Shown piece by piece: positions 13,058 to 24,359 of a stretch of DNA of 64,000 nt (its first letter is position 1; every line of letters begins with the position of its first letter). The stretch spans positions 7,103,501-7,167,500 of the forward strand of contig CAXIWW010000817.1 in the NCBI GenBank assembly GCA_964036315.1, written 5' to 3'. The position numbers and the translations under genes were made by a program. The DNA is from Acanthosepion esculentum (Eukaryota; Mollusca; Cephalopoda; Sepiida; Sepiidae). Below the pieces are notes generated by a model. That model saw only the letters and a program-made list of their open reading frames with translations. It did not search any database and was not told where the DNA came from.

Positions 13058-14176
13058 AGCAGCATGGCCTCTGATCAGTTGGCTTCCGGTCCATATTTGA
13101 GCGTCTTGTGTAAGATGATAAACTACGTCCAGCAGCCTTGTTTCTGATCTCTTGGTTTCTGGTGCATATTTGAGCGTCTAATGTAAAAAGATAAATAACG
13201 TCCAGCAGCATGGCCTCTGATCTGTTGGTTTCCGGTCCATATTTGAGCGTCTAATGTAAGATATTAGACTACGTCCAGCAGCATGGTCTCTGACCTGTTG
13301 GTTTCCGGTCCATATTTGAGCGTCTTATGTAAGATGATAGACAACGTCCAGCAGCCATGATTTTGATCTCTTGGTTTCTGTTGCATATTTGAGCGTCTAA
13401 TGGAAAAAGATAAACTACATCCAGCAGCAAGGCCTCAGATCCGTTTGATTCCGGTCCATATTTGAGCGTCTAATGTAAGATTTTAGACTACGTCCAGCAG
13501 CATGGCCTCACACCTGTTAGCTTCCGGTCCATATTTGAGCGTCTTGTGTAAGATGATACACTACGTCCAGCAGTCATGATTCTGATCTCTTGGTTTCTGG
13601 TGCATATTTGAGCGTCTAATGTAAAAAGATAAACTTTGTCCATCAGCATGGCCTCTGATCTGTTGTTTTCCGGTCCATATTTCTAATGTAAGATTTTAGA
13701 CTACGTCCAGCAGCATGGCCTCTGACCTGTTAGCTTCCGGTCCATATTTGATCGTCTTGTGTAAGATGATACACTACGTCCAGCAGCCATGATTCTGATC
13801 TGTTGTTTCCTGGTTCATATTTGAGCGTCTAATGTAAAAAGATAAACTACGACCAGCAGCATGTCCTCTGATCGGTTGGTTTGCGGTCCATATTTTAGCG
13901 TCTAATGTAAGATTTTAGACTACGTCCAGCAGAATGGACTCTGACCTCTTGGCTTCCGGTCCATATTTGAGCGTCTTGTATAAGATGATACACTACGTCC
14001 AGCAGCCCTGCTTCTGATCTCTTGGTTTCTTGTGCATATTTGAGCGTCTAATGTAAAAAGATAAACTACGTCATGCAGCATGGCCTCTGATAAGTTGGTT
14101 TCTGGTCCATATTTGAGCGTCCAATGTAAGATTTTAGACTACGTCAGGCAGCATGGCTTCTGATCTGTTGGTGTCC

Positions 14177-14960
14177 AATTGTCTGGAATTTCATTTGGTC
14201 AGATAGTAAAAAGTACAGCTTTCACCAGGTGCGCGGTATGTCGTCTGACAATTTACAGCGTCCGAATTCCAGTGTGCACAATAAGACTGCAATTCTAATT
14301 TTGCCTTTTTATAGAATCCACAAAATATTGCTGTCCAATTTTCGGGAATATCTTGCCATATTCATAATTACAAAAGCTTTTTCGTCACCTTGATTAGAGT
14401 CGAGTCGAAATTCAACGGTATGGGAACCCTTGTTAGCTAATTTGCGGAAATTGTCATGCGGCCCTAAACTGGGAAATCAGTCATATTTCACTTGTTTATA
14501 ACTTTTTTTCCAGTAAAAGAAATATTTTCAAAATGGGTATCAAATTTTGTGCAATTGTTTGATTTGTTTATGTTTACAGGGATTTTTCATTTGCTCAGAT
14601 AGTAAAAAGTACAGCTTTCACCATGTGCGCGGTATGTCGTCTGACAATTTACAGCGTCCGAATTCCAGTGTGCACAATAAGACTCCATTTCTACTTTTGT
14701 CTTTTTATAGAATCCACAAAATATTGCTGTCCAATTTTCGGGAATATCTTGACTTATTCTTAATTACAAAAGTTTTTTCGACACCTTGATTATAGTCGAG
14801 TCTAAATTCAAAGGTATGGGGACTTGTGTTAGATCATTTGCGGAAATTGTCATGCGTCCCTAAACTGGGAAATCAGTCATATTTCACTTGTTTATAAATT
14901 TTTCCAGTAAAATAAATATTTTCAAATGGGTATCAAATTGTGTGCAATTATTTGATTTGT
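14177..14960 (+). repeat. 395-bp family, two copies
   Basis: The TCATTT landmark is at 14191 and 14587 (396 bp apart). The array starts inside a unit at GTGTCCAATTGTCTGGAATTT and jumps directly to CATTTGGTCAGATAG, so an internal part of that first unit is deleted. The second unit ends at TTTGATTTGTC, where a 60-bp array starts. The second copy holds an open frame of about 80 codons (14547-14789) that recurs in most 395 copies. I do not recognise its product and treat it as non-coding (see findings). Confidence 0.94.
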
Positions 14961-15680
14961 CGGCCGCTACAAATCGACATATCCTGGCTCTTTTGTGACA
15001 GCTTCCTTACAAGCAGTCTCAGGCAGCCGCTAGTCCACTTCTCCTGACTTTTTGTGCCAATTGCCTTACAAGCAATCCCAGGCTGCTATGAACCGATTTC
15101 TCATGGCTCATTTGTGGCATCTGCCTAACAAGCATTCTCAGGCTGCAGCAATATAAATTCTCCTGGCTTTTTGTGCGAATTGCCTTACAAGCAATCCCAG
15201 GCGCGTACGAGCCGATTTCTCCAGGCTCTTTTGTGGCAACTGCCTTACAAGAAATCTCAGGCTGCTACAAGCCGAAGTCTCCTGGGGCTTTTGTGACAAC
15301 TGCCTTACAAACAATGTCAGGCTGCTACGAGCCGACTTCTCTTGGCTCTTTTGTGAAAACTGCCTGACAAGTAATATGAAGCTGCTACAAGCCGAATTCT
15401 CCTGGAGCTTTTGTGACAACTGCCTTACAAACAATGCCAGGGTGCTACGAGCCGACTTCTCCTGACTCTTTTGTGAAAACTGCCTTACAAGTAATATCAG
15501 GCTGCTACAAAACGACATCTACTGTCTCTTTTGTGAAACTGCCTTACAAGCAATCTCAGGCCGCTACAAGCCGAATACGCCTGACTCTTTTGTGAAATTG
15601 CCTTGCAAGCAATATCAGGCTGCTACAAATCGTCATCTCCTTCTCTTTTGTGAAAACTGCCTAAAAGTAATCTCAGTAAG
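14961..15680 (+). repeat. 60-bp satellite, forward orientation
   Basis: About 12 monomers reading CTTACAAGCAATCTCAGG, then GCTGCTACAAGCCGAATTC and TCCTGGCTCTTTTGTG. They alternate with the flavour containing CTTTTTGTGCGAATTGCC. The array starts directly after the 395 unit with GGCCGCTACAAATCGACATA and ends at the inversion point near 15680. Monomer order resembles that of the reverse array to its right read backwards. Confidence 0.94.
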
Positions 15681-16290
15681 GCTGTTGTCACAAAAAAGCC
15701 CGACGTATTCGGCTTGTAGCAGGCTGAGATTGATTGTAAGGCAGTTTTAAAAAAAGAGACAGGAGATGTCGTTTTGTAGGAGTCTGAGATTGCTTTTAAG
15801 GCAGTTTTCACAAAAGAGACAAGAGAAGTCGGTTCGTAGACGACTGGGCTTGCTTGTAAGTCAATACGCACAAAAAGCCAGGAGAATTCATATTGCTGCA
15901 GCCTGAGAATGCTTGTAAGGCAGATACCACAAATGAGCCAGGAGAAATCGGTTCGTAGCAGCCGGGGATTGCTTGTAAGGCAATTAGCACAAAAAATCAG
16001 GAGAATTGGACTAACGGCAGCCTGAGATTGCTTGTAAAGCAGTTGTGACAAAAGAGCCAGGATATGTCGATTTGTAGCGGCCTGAGATTGCTTGTAAGGC
16101 AGTAACCACAAAAGAGCCAGGAGAAATCGGCACTTAGCCTCCTGGGATTGCTTTTAAGGCAATTGGCACAAAAAGTCAGGAGAACTGTGCTGGCGGCAGA
16201 CTGAGATTGCTTGTAAGGCAGTTGTCACAAAAGAGAAGGAGATGACGATTTGTAGCAGCCTGATAGTACTTGCAATGCAATTTCACAAAT
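15592..16290. repeat. Inverted repeat around the 60-bp orientation switch
   Basis: Monomers at 15592-15657 carry the rare variant AATCGTCATCTCCTTCTC. Its reverse complement is found at about 16230-16252 (GAGAAGGAGATGACGATT). The monomers beyond it match in mirrored order, including the GTAATATCAG variant and the AATACGCC variant. The arms extend several hundred bp outward on both sides, with about 570 bp of reverse-orientation monomers as the loop. The same structure is present in the duplicate near 23.0-23.7 kb. Confidence 0.85.
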
Positions 16291-16918
16291 GAGCCAGGCG
16301 TATTCGGCTTGTAGCGGCCTGAGATTGCTTGTAAGGCAGTTTCACAAAAGAGAGAGGAGATGTCGTCTTGTAGCACCCTGATATTACTTGTAAGGCAGTT
16401 TTCACAAAAGAGCCAAGAGAAGTCGTCTCATAGCAGCCTGACATTTCTTGTAAGGCAGTTGCCACAAAATGGCCAGGAGAAAACGGCTCGTAGTCGCCTG
16501 GGATTGCTTGTAAGACAATTCGCACAAAAAGCCAAAGGAATTCATATTGCTGCAGCCTGAGAATGCTTGTAAGGTAGTTGTAACAAAAGAGCCAGCATAT
16601 GTCGATTTGTAGCGGCCTGAGATTCTTGTAAGGCAGTTTCACAAAAGAGCCATGCGTATTCGGCTTGTAGCAGGCTGAGATTGCTTGTAAGGCAGTTTAA
16701 AAAAAAGAGACAGGAGGTGTCGTTTGTAGCAGCCTGAGATTGCTTTTAAGGCAGATTTCACAAAAGAGACAAGAGAAGTCGGTTCGTAGACGCCTGGGAT
16801 TGCTTGTAAGGCAAATTGCACAAAAGAGCCAGGAGAATTCGGCTTGCAGCAGCCTGAGATTGCTTGTTTTGCAGTTGTCACAAATGAGCCATGATATGTC
16901 GATTTGTAGCAGCCTGAC
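15681..16918 (-). repeat. 60-bp satellite, reverse orientation (right arm of inverted repeat)
   Basis: About 21 monomers in the orientation GAGATTGCTTGTAAGGCAGT. There is an internal higher-order repeat of about 950 bp: the unusual GTATTCGGCTTGTAGCAGGC monomer followed by an A-rich TTTAAAAAAA variant occurs near 15706 and again near 16655. The array stops at GTAGCAGCCTGACAT, where the G-rich array begins. Confidence 0.94.
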
Positions 16919-19900
16919 ATGTGTTGGGGGACGTATGCGTGGGACTTTCTGGGACTGTCCCCTGGGTGGGGGTGTCGTCTGCGTAGGACATTGTGGGACT
17001 GGGGGTCGTCTGCGTGGGACTTTCTGGGACTGGGGGTTGACCGCGTGGGACTTTCTGGGACAGTCTCCAGGGTGGGGGGTCGTCTTTTTGGGACGTTCTG
17101 GGACTGTCTCCTGGGTGGAGGGTCGTCTTCGTGGGACTTTCTCGGACTGGGGCTCGTCGGCGTGGGACTTTCTGGGACTGGGGATCGTCTGCGTGGGACT
17201 TTCTGGGACTGTCTCCTGGGTGGGGGGTCGTCTGCGTGGGACTTTCTGGGACTGTGGGTTGTCAAAGTGGGACTTTCTGGGACTGTCTCCTGGGTGGGGG
17301 TCGTCTGCGTGGGACGTTCTGGGACTGTCTCCTGGGTGGGGGGTCGTCAGTTTGGGTCTTTCTGGGACTGTCTCCTGGGTGTGGGGTCATCTGCATGGGA
17401 CTTTCTTGGACTGTGACTGGTCTGCGTGGGACATTCTGGGACTGGTGGTCGTCTACGTGGGACTTTCTTGTACTGTCCCTGGGTTGGGGGTCGTCTGCGT
17501 GGGACTTTCTGGGACTGGGGGTCATCTGCGTGGGACTTTCTGGGACTGTCTCCTGGGTGGGGGGTCGTCAGTTTGGGACTTTCTGGGACTGGGTTCGTCT
17601 GCGTAGGTCTTTCTGGGACTCTCTCCTGGGTGGGGGTCGTCTGCGTGGAATATCTGGGACTGTCTCCTGGGTGGGCGGTCGTCTGCGTGGGACTTTCTGG
17701 GACTGGGTTCGTCTGCGTGGGTCTTTCTGGGACTGTCTCCTGGGTGAGGGTCGTCTTCGTGGGACTTTCTGGGACTGTCTCCTGGGTGGGGAGTCATCTG
17801 AGTGGGACTTTCTGGGACTGGGGGTCGTCTGCGTGGGACTTCCTCGGACTGTCTCCTGACTGGGGGGTCGTCTGCGTGGAAATTTCTGTGCCTGTCTCCT
17901 GGGTGGGGGTCGTCTGCGTGGGACTTTCTGGGACTGTCTCCTGGGTGTGGTGTTGTCTGCGTGGGACATTCTGTGACTGTCTCCTGGGGGGGGGGTCGTC
18001 TGCGTGGGACTTTCTTGGACTGGGGGTCGTCTGCGTGGGACTTTCTGGGACTGTCTCCTGGGTGGGGGTCGTCTGCGTGGGACTTTCTGGGACTGGGGGT
18101 CGTCTGCGTGGGACTTTCTGGGACTGTCTCCTGGGTGGGAGGTCGTCTGGGTGGGACTTTCTTGGACTCGGGGTCGTCTGCGTGGGTCTTTATTGGACTC
18201 TCTCCTGGGTGGGGAGTCGTCTGCGTGGGACTTTCTGGGACTGGGGTCGTCTGCGTGGGTCTTTCTGGGACTGTCTCCTGGGTGGGGGTTCGTCTGCGTG
18301 GGACTTTCTGGGACTGTCTCCTGCGTGGGAGGTCGTCTGCTTGGGACTTTCAGGGACTGGGTGTCGTCTGTGTGGGAGATTCTGGGACAGTCTCCTGGGT
18401 GGGGTTCGTCGGCGTGGGATTTTCTGGGACTGGGGGGCGTCTGCGTGGGACTTTCTGGGACAGTGGGTCGTCTCCGTGGGACTTTCTGGGACTGTCTCAT
18501 GGGTGGGGGGGTCGTCTGCGTGGGACTTTCTGGGACTGTCTCCTGGGTGGGGGGTCGTCTGCGTGTGACTTTCTGGGACTGTCTCCCTGGGTGGTGAGTC
18601 GTCTGCGTGGGACTTTCTGGGACTGGGGTCGTCTGCGTGGGTCTTTCTGGGACTGTCTCCTGGGTGGGGGTTCGTCTGCGTGGGACTTTCTGGGACTGTC
18701 TCCTGGGTGGGGGGTCGTCTGCGTGGGACTTTCTGGGACTGTCTCCTGGGTGGGGGGTCGTCAGTTTGGGACTTTCTGGGACTGGGTTCGTCTGCGTAGG
18801 TCTTTCTGGGACTCTCTCCTGGGTGGGGGTCGTCTGCGTGGAATATCTGGGACTGTCTCCTGGGTGGGCGGTCGTCTGCGTGGGACTTTCTGGGACTGGG
18901 TTCGTCTGCGTGGGTCTTTCTGGGACTGTCTCCTGGGTGAGGGTCGTCTTCGTGGGACTTTCTGGGACTGTCTCCTGGGTGGGGAGTCATCTGCGTGGGA
19001 CTTTCTGGGACTGGGGGTCGTCTGCGTGGGACTTCCTCGGACTGTCTCCTGACTGGGGGGTCGTCTGCGTGGAAATTTCTGTGCCTGTCTCCTGGGTGGG
19101 GGTCGTCTGCGTGTGTCTTTCTGGGACTGTCTCCTGGGTGTGTTGTTGTCTGCGTGGGACATGCTGTGACTGTCTCCTGGGGGGGGGTCGTCTGCGTGGG
19201 ACTTTCTTGGACTGGGGGTCGTCTGCGTGGGACTTTCTGGGACTGTCTCCTGGGTGGGGGTCGTCTGCGTGGGACTTTCTGGGACTGGGGGTCGTCTGCG
19301 TGGGACTTTCTGGGACTGTCTCCTGGGTGGGAGGTCGTCTGGGTGGGACTTTCTTGGACTCGGGGTCGTCTGCGTGGGTCTTTATTGGACACTCTCCTGG
19401 GTGGGGAGTCGTCTGCGTGGGACTTTCTGGGACTGGGGTCGTCTGCGTGGGTCTTTCTGGGACTGTCTCCTGGGTGGGGGTTCGTCTGCGTGGGACTTTC
19501 TGGGACTGTCTCCTGCGTGGGAGGTCGTCTGCTTGGGACTTTCAGGGACTGGGTGTCGTCTGCGTGGGAGATTCTGGGACAGTCTCCTGGGTGGGGTTCG
19601 TCGGCGTGGGATTTTCTGGGACTGGGGGGCGTCTGCGTGGGACTTTCTGGGACAGTGGGTCGTCTCCGTGGGACTTTCTGGGACTGTCTCATGGGTGGGG
19701 GGGTCGTCTGCGTGGGACTTTCTGGGACTGTCTCCTGGGTGGGGGGTCGTCTGCGTGTGACTTTCTGGGACTGTCTCCTGGGTGGTGAGTCGTCTGCGTG
19801 GGACTTTCTGGGACTGGGGTCGTCTGCGTGGGTCTTTCTGGGACTGTCTCCTGGGTGGGGGTTCGTCTGCGTGGGACTTTCTGGGACTGTCTCCTGGGTG

Positions 19901-21450
19901 GGGGGTCGTCTGCGTGGGACTTTCTGGGACTGTGTGTTGTCAAAGTGGGACTTTCTGGGACTGTCTCCTGGGTGGGGGTCGTCTGCGTGGGACGTTCTGG
20001 GACTGTCTCCTGGGTGGGGGGTCGTCAGTTTGGGTCTTTCTGGGACTGTCTCCTGGGTGGGGGGTCGTCTGCATGGGACTTTCTTGGACTGTGACTGGTC
20101 TGCGTGGGACATTCTGGGACTGGTGGTCGTCTACGTGGGACTTTCTTGTACTGTCCCTGAGTTGGGGGTCGTCTGCGTGGGACTTCCTGGGACTGGGGGT
20201 CATCTGCGTGGGACTTTCTGGGACTGTCTCCTGGGTGGGCGGTCGTCTGCGTGGGACTTTCTGGGACTGGGTTCGTCTGCGTAGGTCTTTCTGGGACTCT
20301 CTCCTGGGTGGGGGTCGTCTGCGTGGGATATCTGGGACTGTCTCCTGGGTGGGCGGTCGTCTGCGTGGGACTTTCTGGGACTGGGTTCGTCTGCGTGGGT
20401 CTTTCTGGGACTGTCTCCTGGGTGAGGGTCGTCTTCGTGGGACTTTCTGGGACTGTCTCCTGGGTGGGGAGTCATCTGCCTGGGACTTTCTGGGACTGGG
20501 GGTCGTCTGCGTGGGACTTCTTCGGACTGTCTCCTGACTGGGGGGTCGTCTGCGTGGAAATTTCTGTGCCTGTCTCCTGGGTGGGGGTCGTCTGTGTGGG
20601 ACTTTCTGGGACTGTCTCCTGGGTGTGGTGTTGTCTGCGTGGGACATTCTGTGACTGTCTCCTGGGGGGGGTCGTCTGCGTGGGACTTTCTTGGACTGGG
20701 GGTCGTCTGCGTGGGACTTTCTGGGACTGTCTCCTGGGTGGGGGTCGTCTGCGTGGGACTTTCTGGGACTGGGGGTCGTCTGCGTGGGACTTTCTGGGAC
20801 TGTCTCCTGGGTGGGAGGTCGTCTGGGTGGGACTTTCTTGGACTCGGGGTCGTCTGCGTGGGTCTTTATTGGACTCTCTCCTGGGTGGGGAGTCGTCTGC
20901 GTGGGACTTTCTGGGACTGGGGTCGTCTGCGTGGGTCTTTCTGGGACTGTCTCCTGGGTGGGGGTTCGTCTGCGTGGGACTTTCTGGGACTGTCTCCTGC
21001 GTGGGAGGTCGTCTGCTTGGGACTTTCAGGGACTGGGTGTCGTCTGCGTGGGAGATTCTGGGACAGTCTCCTGGGTGGGGTTCGTCGGCGTGGGATTTTC
21101 TGGGACTGGGGGGCGTCTGCGTGGGACTTTCTGGGACAGTGGGTCGTCTCCGTGGGACTTTCTGGGACTGTCTCATGGGTGGGGGGGTCGTCTGCGTGGG
21201 ACTTTCTGGGACTGTCTCCTGGGTGGGGGGTCGTCTGCGTGTGACTTTCTGGGACTGTCTCCTGGGTGGTGAGTCGTCTGCGTGGGACTTTCTGGGACTG
21301 GGGTCGTCTGCGTGGGTCTTTCTGGGACTGTCTCCTGGGTGGGGGTTCGTCTGCGTGGGACTTTCTGGGACTGTCTCCTGCGTGGGAGGTCGTCTGCTTG
21401 GGACTTTCAGGGACTGGGTGTCGTCTGCGTGGCAGTTTCTGGGACAGTCT
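16919..21450 (+). repeat. G-rich minisatellite array (42/31-bp units)
   Basis: Long unit: GGGACTTTCTGGGACTGTCT, then CCTGGGTGGGGGTCGTCTGCGT, 42 bp with five Gs or 43 with six. Short unit: the same without an 11-bp GTCTCCTGGGT segment, 31 bp with five Gs. Long and short units alternate in a non-random order that repeats over about 1.2-1.5 kb. The + strand is rich in G and T and poor in C. The consensus contains no TAA, TAG or TGA in any of six frames, so long overlapping open frames on both strands (for example 640 codons on the minus strand at 18190-20112) are expected from composition alone and I do not call them genes. Confidence 0.96.
17560..21440 (+). repeat. Kilobase-scale higher-order repeat in the G-rich array
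   Basis: A rare variant unit with a TCCTCGGACT segment followed by GTCTCCTGACTGGGG occurs at 17841, 19034 and 20519 here (the last with one change) and again at 25282, 26765 and 29489. Spacings are 1193 and 1485 bp here and 1483 bp in the next block. A second marker, GTTGTCAAAGTGGG, follows the same pattern (near 17260, 19940, 24700, 26190, 28940 and 30790). The array is therefore amplified in blocks of about 1.2-1.5 kb as well as unit by unit. Confidence 0.88.
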
Positions 21451-21460
21451 CTTGGCAGTT

Positions 21461-21617
21461 TCTTGGTTTCTTGTGCATATTTGAGCGTCTAATGTAAAAA
21501 GATAAACTACGTCATGCAGCATGGCCTCTGATAAGTTGGTTTCTGGTCCATATTTGAGCGTCCAATGTAAGATTTTAGGCTACGTCAGGCAGCATGGCTT
21601 CTGATCTGTTGGTGTCC
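21461..21617 (+). repeat. Two isolated 73-bp monomers
   Basis: Two monomers of the 73-bp family stranded between the G-rich array and a 395 array. They match 14020-14176, including the odd GTCATGCAGCATGG and GATAAGTTGG variants. They are the left edge of the 7.4-kb duplication rather than an independent array. Confidence 0.93.
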
Positions 21618-22401
21618 AATTGTCTGGAATTTCATTTGGTCAGATAGTAAAAAGTACAGCTTTCACCAGGTGCGCGGTATGTCGTCTGACAATTTACAGC
21701 GTCCGAATTCCAGTGTGCACAATAAGACTGCAATTCTAATTTTGCCTTTTTATAGAATCCACAAAATATTGCTGTCCAATTTTCGGGAATATCTTGCCAT
21801 ATTCATAATTACAAAAGCTTTTTTGTCACCTTGATTAGAGTCGAGTCGAAATTCAACGGTATGGGAACCCTTGTTAGCTAATTTGCGGAAATTGTCATGC
21901 GGCCCTAAACTGGGAAATCAGTCATATTTCACTTGTTTATAACTTTTTTTCCAGTAAAAGAAATATTTTCAAAATGGGTATCAAATTTTGTGCAATTGTT
22001 TGATTTGTTTATGTTTACAGGGATTTTTCATTTGCTCAGATAGTAAAAAGTACAGCTTTCACCATGTGCGCGGTATGTCGTCTGACAATTTACAGCGTCC
22101 GAATTCCAGTGTGCACAATAAGACTCCATTTCTACTTTTGTCTTTTTATAGAATCCACAAAATATTGCTGTCCAATTTTCGGGAATATCTTGACTTATTC
22201 TTAATTACAAAAGTTTTTTCGACACCTTGATTATAGTCGAGTCTAAATTCAAAGGTATGGGGACTTGTGTTAGATCATTTGCGGAAATTGTCATGCGTCC
22301 CTAAACTGGGAAATCAGTCATATTTCACTTGTTTATAAATTTTTCCAGTAAAATAAATATTTTCAAATGGGTATCAAATTGTGTGCAATTATTTGATTTG
22401 T
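21618..22401 (+). repeat. 395-bp family, two copies (duplicate of 14177-14960)
   Basis: Near-identical to 14177-14960, including the internal deletion of the first unit at GGAATTTCATTTGGTC. One visible difference is a longer T run (GCTTTTTTGTCACC for GCTTTTTCGTCACC). The 80-codon frame is at 21988-22230. Confidence 0.94.
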
Positions 22402-23121
22402 CGGCCGCTACAAATCGACATATCCTGGCTCTTTTGTGACAGCTTCCTTACAAGCAGTCTCAGGCAGCCGCTAGTCCACTTCTCCTGACTTTTTGTGCCA
22501 ATTGCCTTACAAGCAATCCCAGGCTGCTATGAACCGATTTCTCATGGCTCATTTGTGGCATCTGCCTAACAAGCATTCTCAGGCTGCAGCAATATAAATT
22601 CTCCTGGCTTTTTGTGCGAATTGCCTTACAAGCAATCCCAGGCGCGTACGAGCCGATTTCTCCAGGCTCTTTTGTGGCAACTGCCTTACAAGAAATCTCA
22701 GGCTGCTACAAGCCGAAGTCTCCTGGGGCTTTTGTGACAACTGCCTTACAAACAATGTCAGGCTGCTACGAGCCGACTTCTCTTGGCTCTTTTGTGAAAA
22801 CTGCCTGACAAGTAATATGAAGCTGCTACAAGCCGAATTCTCCTGGAGCTTTTGTGACAACTGCCTTACAAACAATGCCAGGGTGAAACGAGCCGACTTC
22901 TCCTGACTCTTTTGTGAAAACTACCTTACAAGTAATATCAGGCTGCTACAAAACGACATCTACTGTCTCTTTTGTGAAACTGCCTTACAAGCAATCTCAG
23001 GCCGCTACAAGCCGAATACGCCTGACTCTTTTGTGAAATTGCCTTGCAAGCAATATCAGGCTGCTACAAATCGTCATCTCCTTCTCTTTTGTGAAAACTG
23101 CCTAAAAGTAATCTCAGTAAG
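22402..23121 (+). repeat. 60-bp satellite, forward orientation (duplicate)
   Basis: Duplicate of 14961-15680, including the same starting point GGCCGCTACAAATCG. It ends at the same inversion point. It forms the left arm of the second inverted repeat. Confidence 0.94.
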
Positions 23122-24359
23122 GCTGTTGTCACAAAAAAGCCCGACGTATTCGGCTTGTAGCAGGCTGAGATTGATTGTAAGGCAGTTTTAAAAAAAGAGA
23201 CAGGAGATGTCGTTTTGTAGGAGTCTGAGATTGCTTTTAAGGCAGTTTTCACAAAAGAGACAAGAGAAGTCGGTTCGTAGACGACTGGGCTTGCTTGTAA
23301 GTCAATACGCACAAAAAGCCAGGAGAATTCATATTGCTGCAGCCTGAGAATGCTTGTAAGGCAGATACCACAAATGAGCCAGGAGAAATCGGTTCGTAGC
23401 AGCCGGGGATTGCTTGTAAGGCAATTAGCACAAAAAATCAGGAGAATTGGACTAACGGCAGCCTGAGATTGCTTGTAAAGCAGTTGTGACAAAAGAGCCA
23501 GGATATGTCGATTTGTAGCGGCCTGAGATTGCTTGTAAGGCAGTTACCACAAAAGAGCCAGGAGAAATCGGCACTTAGCCTCCTGGGATTGCTTTTAAGG
23601 CAATTGGCACAAAAAGTCAGGAGAACTGTGCTGGCGGCAGACTGAGATTGCTTGTAAGGCAGTTGTCACAAAAGAGAAGGAGATGACGATTTGTAGCAGC
23701 CTGATAGTACTTGCAATGCAATTTCACAAATGAGCCAGGCGTATTCGGCTTGTAGCGGCCTGAGATTGCTTGTAAGGCAGTTTCACAAAAGAGAGAGGAG
23801 ATGTCGTCTTGTAGCACCCTGATATTACTTGTAAGGCAGTTTTCACAAAAGAGCCAAGAGAAGTCGTCTCATAGCAGCCTGACATTTCTTGTAAGGCAGT
23901 TGCCACAAAATGGCCAGGAGAAAACGGCTCGTAGTCGCCTGGGATTGCTTGTAAGACAATTCGCACAAAAAGCCAAAGGAATTCATATTGTTGCAGCCTG
24001 AGAATGCTTGTAAGGTAGTTGTAACAAAAGAGCCAGCATATGTCGATTTGTAGCGGCCTGAGATTCTTGTAAGGCAGTTTCACAAAAGAGCCATGCGTAT
24101 TCGGCTTGTAGCAGGCTGAGATTGCTTGTAAGGCAGTTTAAAAAAAAGAGACAGGAGGTGTCGTTTGTAGCAGCCTGAGATTGCTTTTAAGGCAGATTTC
24201 ACAAAAGAGACAAGAGAAGTCGGTTCGTAGACGCCTGGGATTGCTTGTAAGGCAAATTGCACAAAAGAGCCAGGAGAATTCGGCTTGCAGCAGCCTGAGA
24301 TTGCTTGTTTTGCAGTTGTCACAAATGAGCCATGATATGTCGATTTGTAGCAGCCTGAC
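23122..24359 (-). repeat. 60-bp satellite, reverse orientation (duplicate)
   Basis: Duplicate of 15681-16918, in the opposite orientation to the preceding 60-bp array. It ends at the same CCTGACATGTGTTGGGGG junction with the G-rich array. Confidence 0.94.

Larger units (their letters stand above)
2097..14176 (+). repeat. 73-bp satellite array with 219-bp trimeric higher-order unit
   Basis: About 165 tandem monomers. Spacing of the ATTTGAG block was measured as 73, 73 and 73 bp between 4861, 4934, 5007 and 5080. Three monomer types follow one another in most of the array. Type A has CTTGTGTAAGATGATACAC and a GCAGCC(A/C)TG segment. Type B has CTAATGTAAAAAGATAAAC. Type C has CTAATGTAAGATTTTAGAC. 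Together they form a 219-bp trimer. The order is locally disturbed (for example near 2100-3500 and 8860-9000). All monomers share one orientation. Small minus-strand open frames of about 60-126 codons recur because 219 is a multiple of three while 73 is not. They are repeat artefacts. Confidence 0.96.
14020..21460 (+). repeat. 7441-bp composite tandem duplication, copy 1
   Basis: This block contains the last two 73-bp monomers, two 395 units, the 60-bp inverted array and a G-rich array. It is followed directly by a second copy beginning at 21461. Corresponding sites are 7441 bp apart across the first 4.7 kb (for example CTTGGTTTCT at 14021/21462 and the 80-codon frame at 14547/21988). The breakpoint is abrupt: the G-rich unit at 21450 stops in mid-unit and a 73-bp monomer resumes at TCTTGGTTTC. 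Copy 1 carries one extra higher-order unit of about 1.19 kb in the G-rich part compared with copy 2. Confidence 0.93.

Noticed and set aside
2081..14176. Dozens of minus-strand frames of 60-126 codons
   Set aside because: Length and spacing follow the 219-bp trimer; no start, no signal and no independent conservation.
2097..14176. Possible CRISPR array
   Set aside because: Monomers are contiguous and similar along their full length; there are no unique spacers between constant repeats, and the context is satellite DNA.
18190..20112. 640-codon minus-strand frame with Arg/Pro/Ser-rich repeats resembling an RS-domain or proline-rich protein
   Set aside because: Same stop-free minisatellite read on the other strand. 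The composition follows from the DNA repeat, and there is no non-repeat domain.
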